DNA of 34,624 nt from Planctomycetota bacterium (GTDB lineage: Bacteria; Planctomycetota; B15-G4; JADJEK01): NCBI GenBank assembly GCA_016213895.1, contig JACQZJ010000083.1, positions 23,282 to 57,905 of the forward strand, written 5' to 3'. How positions within the stretch are numbered: position 1 is the first letter of the stretch; each line of letters opens with the position of its first letter. Shown here piece by piece: positions 17,025 to 24,773 of the stretch. The translations under genes were made by a program, and so were the position numbers. The notes below the pieces were generated by a model. The model saw only the letters and a list, made by a program, of their open reading frames with translations, searched no databases and was not told the DNA's origin.

Positions 17025-18311
17025 ATGTACGAGTTCAAGCTGCCCGACCTGGGCGAGGGGATCCACGAAGGGGAGATCCTCAAGTGGCACGCCGCGCCGG
17101 GAAGCGCGGTCCAGGAGGACGATCCGCTGGTCGACGTGGAGACGGACAAGGCCGCGCTGACCATACCTTCGCCGAAGAGCGGCACGATCGTCTCGCTCGG
17201 CGGAGCGGTCGGCGACACCGTGCGCACCGGCGAGGTGATCGTCGTGATCGACGACGGCTCAGCGGCGGCCGCTGCCGCGGCGCCTGCCCCGGCTGCGGCA
17301 GAGCCCGCGGCAGCGGGCGGGGACGGGGCGCGCCAGCACGCGCCGCCCCAGGGAGCGGTCATCGCCGCGCACGCGACGAGGGGGCGCGCCCGCGAGCTTG
17401 GCATCGACATCCGCCTCGTGCCGCCAAGCGGACCCGGCGGCCGGGTGACAACCGAGGACGTGGAGCGCTTCGCGCGCGGAGAGGCCGCCGCGGAGGCGGT
17501 CCCGGCCGCGCCGCACCGCACCGCGCCTGCGGCGGCCGCGGCGGCGGCGTCCAGCCACGGCATCCCGTTCCTCGACATCGAGCCCCTGCCCGACTTCTCG
17601 GCCTGGGGCAAGGTGGAGAAGGTGCCCCTGCGCTCGCTGCGCCGCAAGGTCGCGCGCCGCCTGACGACCTCGATGATCCTCGTGCCGCACGTGGCCCACA
17701 TCGACGAGGCCGACGTCACGCGCCTCGAGGAGATCCGCCTGCGCGAGCGCGCGCGGCGCGCCGGCCAGCCCGGCGAGCACCTGACGCTCCTGCCCTTCGT
17801 CATCAAGGCGGCGACCGCCGCCTTGAAGGAGGCGCCGGCGTTCAACGCCAGCCTCGACCCCTTCGCCGAGGAGATCATCTACAAGAGGTACTACAACGTC
17901 GGCGTGGCTGCGGACACCGAGCGCGGGCTGCTCGTGCCCGTCATCCGCGACACCGACAAGAAGAGCGTCATGGCGATCGCCGCCGAGCTGGAGCAGATCG
18001 CGCAGAAGGCGCGCGCCAACGAGATCACGGTCGAGGAGCTGCGCGGCGGCACCTTCACCATCACCAACGTCGGAGCGATCGGCGGCATCGCGGCCATCCC
18101 CACCATCAACTACCCCGAGGCGGCGATCCTCGGCATGGGGAGGCTTTGCGAGAAGCCGCTGGTGGTGGACGGCGCGATCGTGATCCGCAAAGTCCTGCCG
18201 ATCTGCCTGTCCTTCGACCACCGCATCGCCGACGGCATGGCGGCGGCGCGCTTCGTCACCTCGATCATCAGGCGGCTCTCCGACCCTGACCTGCTGCTCG
18301 TGGAAGCGTAG
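17025..18311 (+). CDS. pdhC: Dihydrolipoamide acyltransferase, E2 of the 2-oxo acid dehydrogenase complex
   Basis: The 428-residue E2 forms the core of the complex and passes the acyl group from lipoate to CoA. It has one lipoyl domain (residues 1-77) with the lipoylated lysine K42 in ETDKAAL, an Ala/Pro-rich swinging linker, an E3/E1-binding domain at about 110-150 (ATRGRARELGIDI, PSGPGGRVTTEDV), a second Ala/Pro linker, and the catalytic domain ending in SFDHRIADG with H399 and D403. The low-complexity linkers are normal for this protein. GGAAGGAAG upstream of ATG 17025 is a good ribosome site. Lipoylation at K42 could be performed by the ligase encoded at 21724-22395. Confidence 0.95.
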   Translation: MYEFKLPDLGEGIHEGEILKWHAAPGSAVQEDDPLVDVETDKAALTIPSPKSGTIVSLGGAVGDTVRTGEVIVVIDDGSAAAAAAAPAPAAAEPAAAGGDGARQHAPPQGAVIAAHATRGRARELGIDIRLVPPSGPGGRVTTEDVERFARGEAAAEAVPAAPHRTAPAAAAAAASSHGIPFLDIEPLPDFSAWGKVEKVPLRSLRRKVARRLTTSMILVPHVAHIDEADVTRLEEIRLRERARRAGQPGEHLTLLPFVIKAATAALKEAPAFNASLDPFAEEIIYKRYYNVGVAADTERGLLVPVIRDTDKKSVMAIAAELEQIAQKARANEITVEELRGGTFTITNVGAIGGIAAIPTINYPEAAILGMGRLCEKPLVVDGAIVIRKVLPICLSFDHRIADGMAAARFVTSIIRRLSDPDLLLVEA

Positions 18312-18337
18312 CCGCGCGCCGCGCGGGAGCCTGATTC

Positions 18338-19762
18338 ATGGTCATGGGAAGTTTGCGCCAGGAGGCCGAGGTCGCGGTCATCGGCTCGGGCCCCGGCGGC
18401 TACGTCGCGGCCCTGCGCGCCGCCGGCCTCGGCAAGGAAGTGATCCTCATCGAGGAGGAGGAGCAGCTCGGCGGCGTGTGCCTGCGCGAGGGGTGCATCC
18501 CGTCCAAGGCGCTGATCCACGTGGTCGAGCTGGCGGCGGCCGCGCAGGACGCCGCGCGCATGGGGCTCACCTTCGAGCGACTGAGCATTGACCCGCGCGC
18601 GCTGCGCGAATGGACCGCGTCGGTGGTGGCCGGCCTGGCCCAGGGCATCGCGGGCCTGCTGAAGGGCCGCGGTGTCGAGGTCGTGCGCGGCCGCGCGCGC
18701 TTCGACGGCCAGCACTCGCTGCACATCGAGGGCTCGGAGGTCGCCGGCGTCGACTTCCGCCAGTGCATCATCGCCACCGGCTCGCGCATCAACCGCCTGC
18801 CGCTCGCGCGCGACCTGCCGCTCTGGACCTCGGCCGACGCGCTCAGGATCCCCGAGGTGCCAGGGCGCCTGCTCGTCGTGGGCGGCGGCTACATCGGCCT
18901 GGAGCTGGGGCTGGTCTACGCCGGCCTCGGCTCGAAGGTGACCATGGTCGAGTACCTGCCGCGGCTCCTGATCGGGGCCGATCCCGACCTGGTGCGCGTC
19001 GTGGTCAAGAACTGCGAGAAGAAGTTCGCGGCGCTCCTGGTCGAGTCGCGCGTCATTGGCGTGGAGCGCACGTCGGCCGGGTTCGCGGTCGAGATCGAGC
19101 ACCAGGGCGCGAAGAGGAGAGAGGAGTTCGACCAGGTGCTGGTCGCGGTCGGCCGCAGGCCCAACACGGACGACCTCGGCCTGGAAAAGGCCGGCATCAC
19201 GCCGAACGAGCGCGGCCTGCTCGAGGTCACGCCCGAGGGCAAGACCACCGTGCCGCACATCTACGCCATCGGCGACGTCACGCCCGGGCCCGCCCTCGCC
19301 CACAAGGCGAGCCGCGAGGCCAAGGTCGCGGCCGAGGCGATCTCCGGCATGCACTCCGCGTTCGACAACCGCGCCATCCCGGCCGTGGTCTTCACCGACC
19401 CAGAGCTGGCCTGGGCAGGGCTCACCGAGCAGGAGGCCAAGGAGCGCGGCATCGAGGTCGACGTCGGCCGTTTCCCCCTGTCGGCGCTTGGCCGCGCGCG
19501 CACCATGGGCCGGAGCGACGGTTTGGTCAAGGTCATCGCCGATCCCGAGACCAAGCTCGTCCTCGGCGTGGGCATGGTCGGCCCGCACGCCTCGGAACTC
19601 ATCGCGGAAGGGACGCTCGCCCTGGAGATGGGCGCCACCCTCGAGGACCTCATGGTCACCATCCACCCCCACCCGACCCTGTCCGAGGCGATCATGGAGG
19701 CGAGCGAGGCGGCCGCCGGCACGGCCGTGCACGGCGCCGCGCCGCCGAAGAAGAAGCGATAG
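18338..19762 (+). CDS. lpdA: Dihydrolipoyl dehydrogenase (E3)
   Basis: This 474-residue flavoprotein reoxidises dihydrolipoamide on E2 with NAD+. The FAD site GSGPGG is at 16-21, the redox disulfide C48/C53 in GGVCLREGC, the NAD site in VVGGGYIGLELG, and the dimer-interface base pair His-Glu in HPHPTLSEA near the C-terminus. The length is complete. It lies 26 bases after E2, so it belongs to the same operon. ATG 18344 is an alternative start two codons in. Past its TAG at 19762 the gene order is interrupted by a scar of truncated genes. Confidence 0.95.
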   Translation: MVMGSLRQEAEVAVIGSGPGGYVAALRAAGLGKEVILIEEEEQLGGVCLREGCIPSKALIHVVELAAAAQDAARMGLTFERLSIDPRALREWTASVVAGLAQGIAGLLKGRGVEVVRGRARFDGQHSLHIEGSEVAGVDFRQCIIATGSRINRLPLARDLPLWTSADALRIPEVPGRLLVVGGGYIGLELGLVYAGLGSKVTMVEYLPRLLIGADPDLVRVVVKNCEKKFAALLVESRVIGVERTSAGFAVEIEHQGAKRREEFDQVLVAVGRRPNTDDLGLEKAGITPNERGLLEVTPEGKTTVPHIYAIGDVTPGPALAHKASREAKVAAEAISGMHSAFDNRAIPAVVFTDPELAWAGLTEQEAKERGIEVDVGRFPLSALGRARTMGRSDGLVKVIADPETKLVLGVGMVGPHASELIAEGTLALEMGATLEDLMVTIHPHPTLSEAIMEASEAAAGTAVHGAAPPKKKR

Positions 19763-19879
19763 GCGCAAGCGAGTACATGAAGATCGAAGCGCCGGAGGTG
19801 AGGGTGTGTGCGATGCAGGTTCTGGCTTGAGCCGGTGCGCCTTGCGGAGAGTACCGACCGCGCATAGAGGAGGCCTGGC

Positions 19880-20080
19880 GTGAGCAATGCGGCAAGTAGC
19901 GATCCGCGAATCCAGGAGGTGCGTATCACCCGGGACCAGATCATCGCCCGCCTGGTCGACGGGCGAGTCATTAGCGTTCCCCTGGCATGGTCATGGCGGC
20001 TTTCGCAGGCGAAACCCGCGGATCGAGCAAAGTTCCGGATCATAGGATGCGGACAGGGAGTCCACCTACGAGCTCTCTAA
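19880..20080 (+). pseudogene. DUF2442 protein, C-terminally truncated at a junction
   Basis: GTG at 19880 follows AGAGGAGG with seven bases of spacing. The 66-residue frame reads IQEVRITRDQIIARLVDGRVISVPLAWSWRL, then FRIIGCGQGVH, the first three quarters of a DUF2442 protein. Family members normally go on from GIHWP to an acidic tail (DEDISVEG or similar). Here the homology stops at GVH and five unrelated residues lead to TAA at 20078. At the same place the homology of a different gene begins in another frame, so the tail was lost by a deletion that fused two genes. DUF2442 proteins usually sit beside DUF4160 partners as presumed toxin-antitoxin pairs, and no intact DUF4160 gene is seen here. 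The short product might still be made, given the intact start signals. Confidence 0.7.
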
Positions 20081-20942
20081 CCGGGGAACCCTGCTCGTCT
20101 CTCTCGAGCAGTACCAGCGCGGAGGCATGAGCGAGTGCCGGAACCCGGCCCTCCAGCGGATGTTCCTGCTCATCGGCGGAGGCGAGCGGGCTGGATCCGG
20201 AGCGGACAAGATCCGGGCCGGGTGGCGCGTGCAGCACTGGCGGACGCCACGGCTGGAGGTCACCGACCAGCCCGACCGGGTGGTGCTAACCCTGCCCATG
20301 GTGAGCCTGATTCCCGAGGACGCCCTCCGCGCGCTGCGACTGCGGTTCTGGGACGCGGTGGACTCCCTCCCGCCGGCGGAGGTCCAAGCCCTGGCGACCG
20401 CCTGGTTGGAGGGCGCGGTGTCCAACACCCGCCTGCAGCAGCTCCTGGCGGACCACCCGGTCGACATCACGCACATGCTCGCCGGGCTCTGCGAGGCGGG
20501 TTACCTCGTCTCGGACAAGCGGCGCCGGTGGACGACCTACCGCCTGCCCGGCGACGGGGCACCCGAGCCGTCGCTGTTCGGGGCGGTGGACTCACCGCGC
20601 CAGGCCCCATCCGACTCCTCTCATTTGGGGATCGACTCCTCTCATTTGGGGACCGACTCCTCTCGCTCCGAAGCGGTCGAAAAGACGCTCCAGGAGATCG
20701 CCGAGCCGGTCGCCTGCCGCGGCAAGGTGAGCACCGAGCTCATGGGCCACACCGTGTGCCGGCTCTGCGGCGGGCGCTTCCTGACGGCCGAGGAGCTGGG
20801 TCGGCTCCTCAACCGGTCCGCAGCGAACCTCCGGAGCCGACACCTTTCCCGCCTGGTTCGCGACGGCCGGCTCCGCCCGCGCTTCCCGGAAGCCACGAAC
20901 CGGCCCGATCAGGCCTACACCACCGTCGAGGGCCGGGAGTGA
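20061..20942 (+). pseudogene. C-terminal half of an AlbA_2/HATPase-type ATP-binding protein
   Basis: The frame is open after a TAG at 20043-20045. Homology begins near STYELSNRGTLLVSLEQYQ and continues through GGMSECRNPALQRMFLLIGG, AGSGADKIRAGW, WTTYRLPGDG and the end TNRPDQAYTTVEG. This is the C-terminal region of the long ATP-binding proteins with an AlbA_2 DNA-binding start, a GHKL ATPase and wHTH domains, found beside restriction and other defence genes. The AlbA_2 domain and most of the ATPase are missing, so about half the protein is gone. Translation could start at ATG 20127 and give 271 residues, but without the ATPase it is unlikely to work as its relatives do. A Ser/His-rich linker with seven-residue repeats lies near residues 163-180 of that product. 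Its TGA overlaps the GTG of the next fragment. Confidence 0.75.
20613..20664 (+). repeat. 21-bp tandem repeat encoding DSSHLG(I/T)
   Basis: Two 21-base units (20613-20633 and 20634-20654) differ at one base, and a third partial copy follows to 20664. Each encodes DSSHLGI or DSSHLGT in the linker between the winged-helix domains of the ATP-binding fragment. Ser/His repeats in this linker are a general feature of the family, so their near-perfect DNA identity points to recent slippage or expansion rather than a separate element. Confidence 0.85.
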
Positions 20943-21151
20943 AGCTCCAGTTCGATCCCAATCAGCCGTTCCAGCTCGACGCCGTGGCTGCGGTGACCGA
21001 CCACTTCGACGGCCAGCCAGAGGGCCCGCGCCAGGACGTCTGGAGGGTGCAGATCAAGCACACGATCAAGAAGCACCTCGAGAAGGAGCGCGCGCAGCGC
21101 GGGCGCGGCATCAAGGTGCTGGGCCTCAGGCGTCGCATGGAGAACCCGTGA
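20939..21151 (+). pseudogene. Remnant of a type III restriction enzyme Res subunit
   Basis: The frame starts at GTG 20939, overlapping the previous stop (GTGA), and reads VKLQFDPNQPFQLDAVAAVTD with DHFDGQPEG, the standard N-terminus of type III restriction endonuclease R subunits. It then jumps directly to DVWRVQIKHTIKKHLEKE and GRGIKVL, a segment that normally lies several hundred residues further on, after the DEAD motifs. Nothing of the helicase core remains, and the sequence ends after only 70 residues. Together with the preceding fragments it records a defence locus collapsed by successive internal deletions. The product cannot be a nuclease. Confidence 0.75.
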
Positions 21152-21570
21152 GTGAGATAGAGAAACGCATCTCCGGGAGCTTCTCGGCTCAAGGGCTGAT
21201 GGGCACGCTCGGCGCCGAGCTCGTCCACGTCGCGCCCGGCGAGGTGCACATTGGCCTCTCACCGCGGCCGGGACTGTCCCAGCAACATGGGTACGTCCAT
21301 GCTGGCGCGCTCACGACCATCCTCGACAGCGCATGTGGCTACGCCGCGCTGACCGTCGCGCCGCCGGGCCATGAAGTGCTGACGGTCGAGTACAAGGTGA
21401 ACTTCGTGCGGCCGGCAGCCGCCGACCGCTTCGTAGCCGTTGGCAAGGTCGTCAAGGCAGGTAAGACCCTGACGGTGTGCCAGGGCGAGGTGGTCGGTTC
21501 TCAGGGATCGAGGCAGGAGGTCGTCGCGTTCATGCAGGCGACCATCATCAATGTCCCGATCAGCGCCTGA
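21148..21570 (+). CDS. PaaI-type hotdog-fold acyl-CoA thioesterase
   Basis: The 140-residue protein has the complete single hotdog domain of PaaI-like thioesterases. SQQHGYVHAGALTTILDSACGYAA contains the conserved HGG-type loop (here HAG) and the catalytic Asp on the following helix. LTVEYKVNFVRPA and GRTLTVC-type strands (here GKTLTVCQGEV) follow. Members hydrolyse acyl-CoA esters, often of aromatic or medium-chain acids. The substrate is not predictable. It begins with GTG 21148 overlapping the end of the restriction remnant (GTGA), so an old coupling seems preserved across the scar. It appears intact, unlike the three genes before it. Confidence 0.87.
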   Translation: MSEIEKRISGSFSAQGLMGTLGAELVHVAPGEVHIGLSPRPGLSQQHGYVHAGALTTILDSACGYAALTVAPPGHEVLTVEYKVNFVRPAAADRFVAVGKVVKAGKTLTVCQGEVVGSQGSRQEVVAFMQATIINVPISA

Positions 21571-21723
21571 CGCGCCTGCTCGTCGACGACCTCGCCGAAC
21601 TCACCGTGGAGGCCTCACACTTGTCTCAGGACCTGTCGCGACGTGGTTGTCACCCCCAGGAACCGCCGCGTTCGCAGGACATGCCGAGCGTCAGGCGACG
21701 ATCCGCATGCAGGAGGCTGATCC

Positions 21724-22395
21724 GTGGCTAGAGTGGCTGACGATCCCTTTCCCACGTACGGGCTGGACGACGACCTGCTCGAGGCGGCGCGCCGGGACGG
21801 GCGAAGCCGCGTGCGCGTGGCGCGGCCGGAGGGCGCGATGGTCGTCCTCGGCGCCGGGAGCCGTCCCGAGCGCGAGCTGTATCTCGACGCCTGCGCGCGG
21901 GACGGTGTTCCCATCCTGCGGCGCCGCGGCGGCGGCTGCGCCGTGGTTCTCGATCCGGGGAACGTGCTGGTCGCGGCGGTCGCGGTCGGCCTGCCCTCTT
22001 GCCACCGGCGCTGCCACTTCGACGCGCTCAGCGCCTGGCTCGTTTCCGCGCTCGCCCTGCTCGGGCTGCCGGGCGTCGAGCCGGCCGGGATCTCCGACCT
22101 CGCTCTGCGGGAGCGCAAGGTGGGCGGCGCCTGCCTCTACCGCCGCAAGGACCTGCTCTACTACGCCGCGAGCCTCCTCGTCTCCCCGGACGTGGAGCGC
22201 GCCAGCCGCTACCTGCGCCACCCGCCGCGCGAGCCCGCGTACCGCAGGGGGCGGCCGCACGCGGAGTTCATGGGCTCGCTCGCCGAGCACGCGCACGGCC
22301 AGGGCGCGGGCGCACTCGCCGACCCAGAGCGCTTCGCCGCCGGTTTGAGCAAGGCGCTCGGCCCCCTGCCTCTGGGCGAACGCCAGGCGAACTGA
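21724..22395 (+). CDS. lplA: Lipoate-protein ligase A family protein
   Basis: The 223-residue protein has the biotin/lipoate ligase fold: LGAGSRPERELYLDACARDGVPILRRRGGGCAVVLDPGN shows the conserved RRxGGG loop that binds the lipoyl-AMP. GISDLALRERKVGGACLYRRKDLLYY contains the catalytic Lys in a KVGG segment (KxSG in relatives). It would attach lipoate (or octanoate) to lipoyl domains such as K42 of the E2 encoded at 17025-18311. GTG 21724 is supported by AGGAGG at 21711-21716. It lacks the extra C-terminal accessory domain of E. coli LplA, so it may transfer an activated group or need a partner. No lipA or lipB is in the window. The 153 bases before it hold no convincing gene. Confidence 0.87.
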   Translation: MARVADDPFPTYGLDDDLLEAARRDGRSRVRVARPEGAMVVLGAGSRPERELYLDACARDGVPILRRRGGGCAVVLDPGNVLVAAVAVGLPSCHRRCHFDALSAWLVSALALLGLPGVEPAGISDLALRERKVGGACLYRRKDLLYYAASLLVSPDVERASRYLRHPPREPAYRRGRPHAEFMGSLAEHAHGQGAGALADPERFAAGLSKALGPLPLGERQAN

Positions 22396-22512
22396 CCCGA
22401 GTCCGCGTTCTGGACGGAACTCGCGACCGGCGCGCGCGTATGTTGCGTATGTGAAATCGTTCGGGCGACGGGGATCTCCAGAGCTGCTCGAGATCCCGCG
22501 GAGGATCCGTTC

Positions 22513-23415
22513 ATGAAGCGTCCCGTTCTCTTCGTCCTGGGTCTGGCTGGCTCCGCGGTTCTCCTGCAGGCCGGCGCTTCGGCCGCGGACAAGCCGAAGA
22601 TCAAGCCGACGGTCGCGTTCGCCACGAGCTGGGACGCTGCGCTGGAAGAGGCGCGCCTCCTGAACGTGCCGATCGTGGTGCACAGCCACGGGTTCAAGTG
22701 CCCGCCCTGCTGGGGCATGCACGCCTCCGTGCTGCAGAACAAGGACTACATCAAGTTCGCCGAGAAGAGCACCGTCGAGGTCATCTGCCTCGGTCGCCTG
22801 CAGGAAGGCATCGACGAGAAAAGCCCCAAGGCGGCCACGTACAAGAGCAAGGTGAACGGCCAGGAGGTCGAGCGCCTGGTCGAGTGGCCCAACCTCACGG
22901 TCGAGGAGATCCTCGCCCTCGGCCAGAGCAAGGCGGGGGCCTACAACGACACCGGCTTCGTGCCGTTCACGGCCGTCATCGACCCGCACACCGAGCAGGA
23001 GATGGCGCGCTTCCCGGGCAGCACCGCGGCCGGCACGCTCATGGAGGGCGTGGAGCAAGCCCGGGAGAAGCTCGAAAGCGAGCACGGCAAGGGCGTGGCG
23101 CGCAAGGAGCTGCGCGGTTTCGAGGACGCTGAGGCCGCGGCCCTCGAGGGAATCGCGGGCGGCGAGTATGGCGCGGCTCTCGACGGCCTGGACAAGCTCG
23201 CCAAGGCGTCCATGAACTGGCCGCAGCCCCTGCAGGAGCGCCTGGCCAAAGCGCGCGCGCAGGTCGTGGACGCGGCCAAGAAGGCCCTCGAGGCGATCGA
23301 GAAGACCGCGGCGTCCGACCCGGTCCAGGCGCAGCGCGAGCTGGCGAAGCTCGCGCCGCGCCTCCGCGGCACCGGCCTCGAGGAGCGCGCCGGCGAGCTC
23401 AAAGACTCGCTCTGA
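22513..23415 (+). CDS. Exported thioredoxin-like protein with CPPC motif
   Basis: The 300-residue protein starts with a Sec signal peptide (MKRPVLFVLGLAGSAVLL, cleavage near GASAA). It then has a thioredoxin-like domain: TSWDAALEEARLLNVPIVVHSHGFKCPPCWGMH with the redox pair C63/C66, and a cis-Pro candidate in FVPFTAVIDP. The CPPC centre is unusual (most thioredoxins have CGPC) and shifts redox potential in related proteins. Residues about 190-300 are helical and Lys/Glu/Ala-rich, resembling the C-terminal helices of secreted thioredoxin-fold proteins in planctomycetes. It probably works on protein thiols in the periplasm. GGAGGA upstream supports ATG 22513, and it stands alone, 117 bases after the lipoate ligase. 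Confidence 0.85.
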   Translation: MKRPVLFVLGLAGSAVLLQAGASAADKPKIKPTVAFATSWDAALEEARLLNVPIVVHSHGFKCPPCWGMHASVLQNKDYIKFAEKSTVEVICLGRLQEGIDEKSPKAATYKSKVNGQEVERLVEWPNLTVEEILALGQSKAGAYNDTGFVPFTAVIDPHTEQEMARFPGSTAAGTLMEGVEQAREKLESEHGKGVARKELRGFEDAEAAALEGIAGGEYGAALDGLDKLAKASMNWPQPLQERLAKARAQVVDAAKKALEAIEKTAASDPVQAQRELAKLAPRLRGTGLEERAGELKDSL

Positions 23416-23448
23416 TTTCTGCTCGTCCCGGATCGGCCGGCGCGCGCC

Positions 23449-24756
23449 TCACGGCTCGTTCAAGAGCTTGGCCGACGCGAATCGTCCCGAGAAGACCACT
23501 TCCTTGTCCGTTTCCCTGCGGCCGAGAATCAGCCTCCCGCCCACGCCCCGCACCACGCTGTACCAGTAGTTCTTCTCGTTGTCGGGCAGCGTGTGGTTGA
23601 TCACGACCGAGGCATTGATCGCCTCCGGAGTCAGCCTGGACTCGGTGTACATCCGCTTCACCGCATGCTGTCCGGGTCCGTCAAGAGACCACATGGACAC
23701 CTGTCCGCCTCCCTGCAGGACGATGTACCTCTGCCCCAGCCACTCGGCGCCGCCGAGCTGCCCGTGGTCGTCGAACGCCACGAACGACTGAGGGCTTCCC
23801 GGATACAGGGACAGCACGGCCTCGTCCACGACCTTCGTGCCGTGCTTGTTCTTGGGCGGCATCGCATCATCCGATAAGCCCCTCCCCCTGAGCTTCACAC
23901 GGAATCGCCACGGCGCGGTCACCACGTCCGCCGGATCAACGAGCGTCCCCTGCCCGAACACCGCCGACCCGAAGGGGCCGAACTGCTCTCGCACGAAGCC
24001 CAGCGAGGCTTCCAGGGTCACCAGCCAGCTCCGGTCGTGTGTGGAGCACAGGCCCCCCACACCTGGACCGTCCATGACTACCGTGCCGGCCAGCTCCGTG
24101 AACCCATTCGCGGTCATCACCATGTCCAGGGCCGGCAAGGTCACGAGCATCGCCCAATCCCCGAGAAACGCAAGGTCGCCAGGAGGGCTGGGGAACACGA
24201 TCGGCCCGGCGATCACCTCTCCCTCCTCGCTCAGCGCATAGAGCGCCGAGCCCTCCTCCGACGCGACCCACGTCCGCCCCGCCGGATCCAGCCCGACCGC
24301 CACCGGTCGACCGAGCCCGGCCGGGCAGGGGACGACCGACTCGGTGGCGCCGTCCAGTCCCACGACGACGACCGAGTCGTTCCCGTGAGACGCGACGAGC
24401 AGCCGCCCGCCTGCGCCTACGCACAGTCCGCGCGGGCTCAGCAGCGCGCCGTCGTTCGCTCGGCGCTCGATCTTCCCGTCGCCCGCTATGCAAAACAGGT
24501 CTCCGCTGCCCGAGGCCACGACGTTCAGGCGGCCGTCCGGCCCGAAGGCGAGCCCCCACGGCTCCGTGAAGCCCGGCTCGCCCTCGCCGAGCCTCCGCAC
24601 CACCTTGCCCAGCTCGGTGTACTCCACGACCTCGTTCCCTCCCCGGTCCGACACGAGCACGTGCCCGGCTCCGAACTCCTCCGCGCCAAACGCGAGAGGC
24701 CCGAACAGCGCCGCCCCGCCGAAGACCAGGATCAGCACGCACATTTCAGCTCTCAT
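23449..24756 (-). CDS. Exported NHL/SMP-30-like beta-propeller protein
   Basis: The 435-residue protein has a signal peptide (MRAEMCVLILVFGGAALFG, cleavage near AFGAEE). Repeated blade motifs follow: GHVLVSDRGGNEVVEYTELG, FTEPWGLAFGPDGRLNVV, LLSPRGLCVGAGGRLLVASHGNDSV, GRPVAVGLDPAGRTWVAS. These GxxxGP or DPxGRxxV units are those of NHL and SMP-30-like six-bladed propellers. The last third (about 270-435) diverges and holds VVDEAVLSLYPGSPQSF. It may bind or hydrolyse a sugar- or lactone-like ligand, but no catalytic residues can be assigned. The ATG at 24756 is preceded by GGAGG. It follows the ADP-ribosylglycohydrolase-like gene after 17 bases, so the two secreted proteins form an operon. Confidence 0.8.
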   Translation of the reverse strand: MRAEMCVLILVFGGAALFGPLAFGAEEFGAGHVLVSDRGGNEVVEYTELGKVVRRLGEGEPGFTEPWGLAFGPDGRLNVVASGSGDLFCIAGDGKIERRANDGALLSPRGLCVGAGGRLLVASHGNDSVVVVGLDGATESVVPCPAGLGRPVAVGLDPAGRTWVASEEGSALYALSEEGEVIAGPIVFPSPPGDLAFLGDWAMLVTLPALDMVMTANGFTELAGTVVMDGPGVGGLCSTHDRSWLVTLEASLGFVREQFGPFGSAVFGQGTLVDPADVVTAPWRFRVKLRGRGLSDDAMPPKNKHGTKVVDEAVLSLYPGSPQSFVAFDDHGQLGGAEWLGQRYIVLQGGGQVSMWSLDGPGQHAVKRMYTESRLTPEAINASVVINHTLPDNEKNYWYSVVRGVGGRLILGRRETDKEVVFSGRFASAKLLNEP

Positions 24757-24773
24757 TCCCACCTCCCGGCGGC

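Noticed and set aside
17250-17570. Ala/Pro-rich low-complexity segments in E2 as repeats or insertion
   Set aside because: These are the normal flexible linkers of dihydrolipoamide acyltransferases.
19763-19879. 17-codon frame (MKIEAPEVRV start) after lpdA
   Set aside because: No conserved features and no clear ribosome site; too short to support.
20613-20664. CRISPR-like repeats
   Set aside because: The repeats are contiguous, in phase with the reading frame and encode a protein linker; there are no spacers. No CRISPR array was seen anywhere in the window.
21571-21723. Possible small gene between the thioesterase and lipoate ligase
   Set aside because: Frames are open but lack a start with ribosome site and any recognisable motif.
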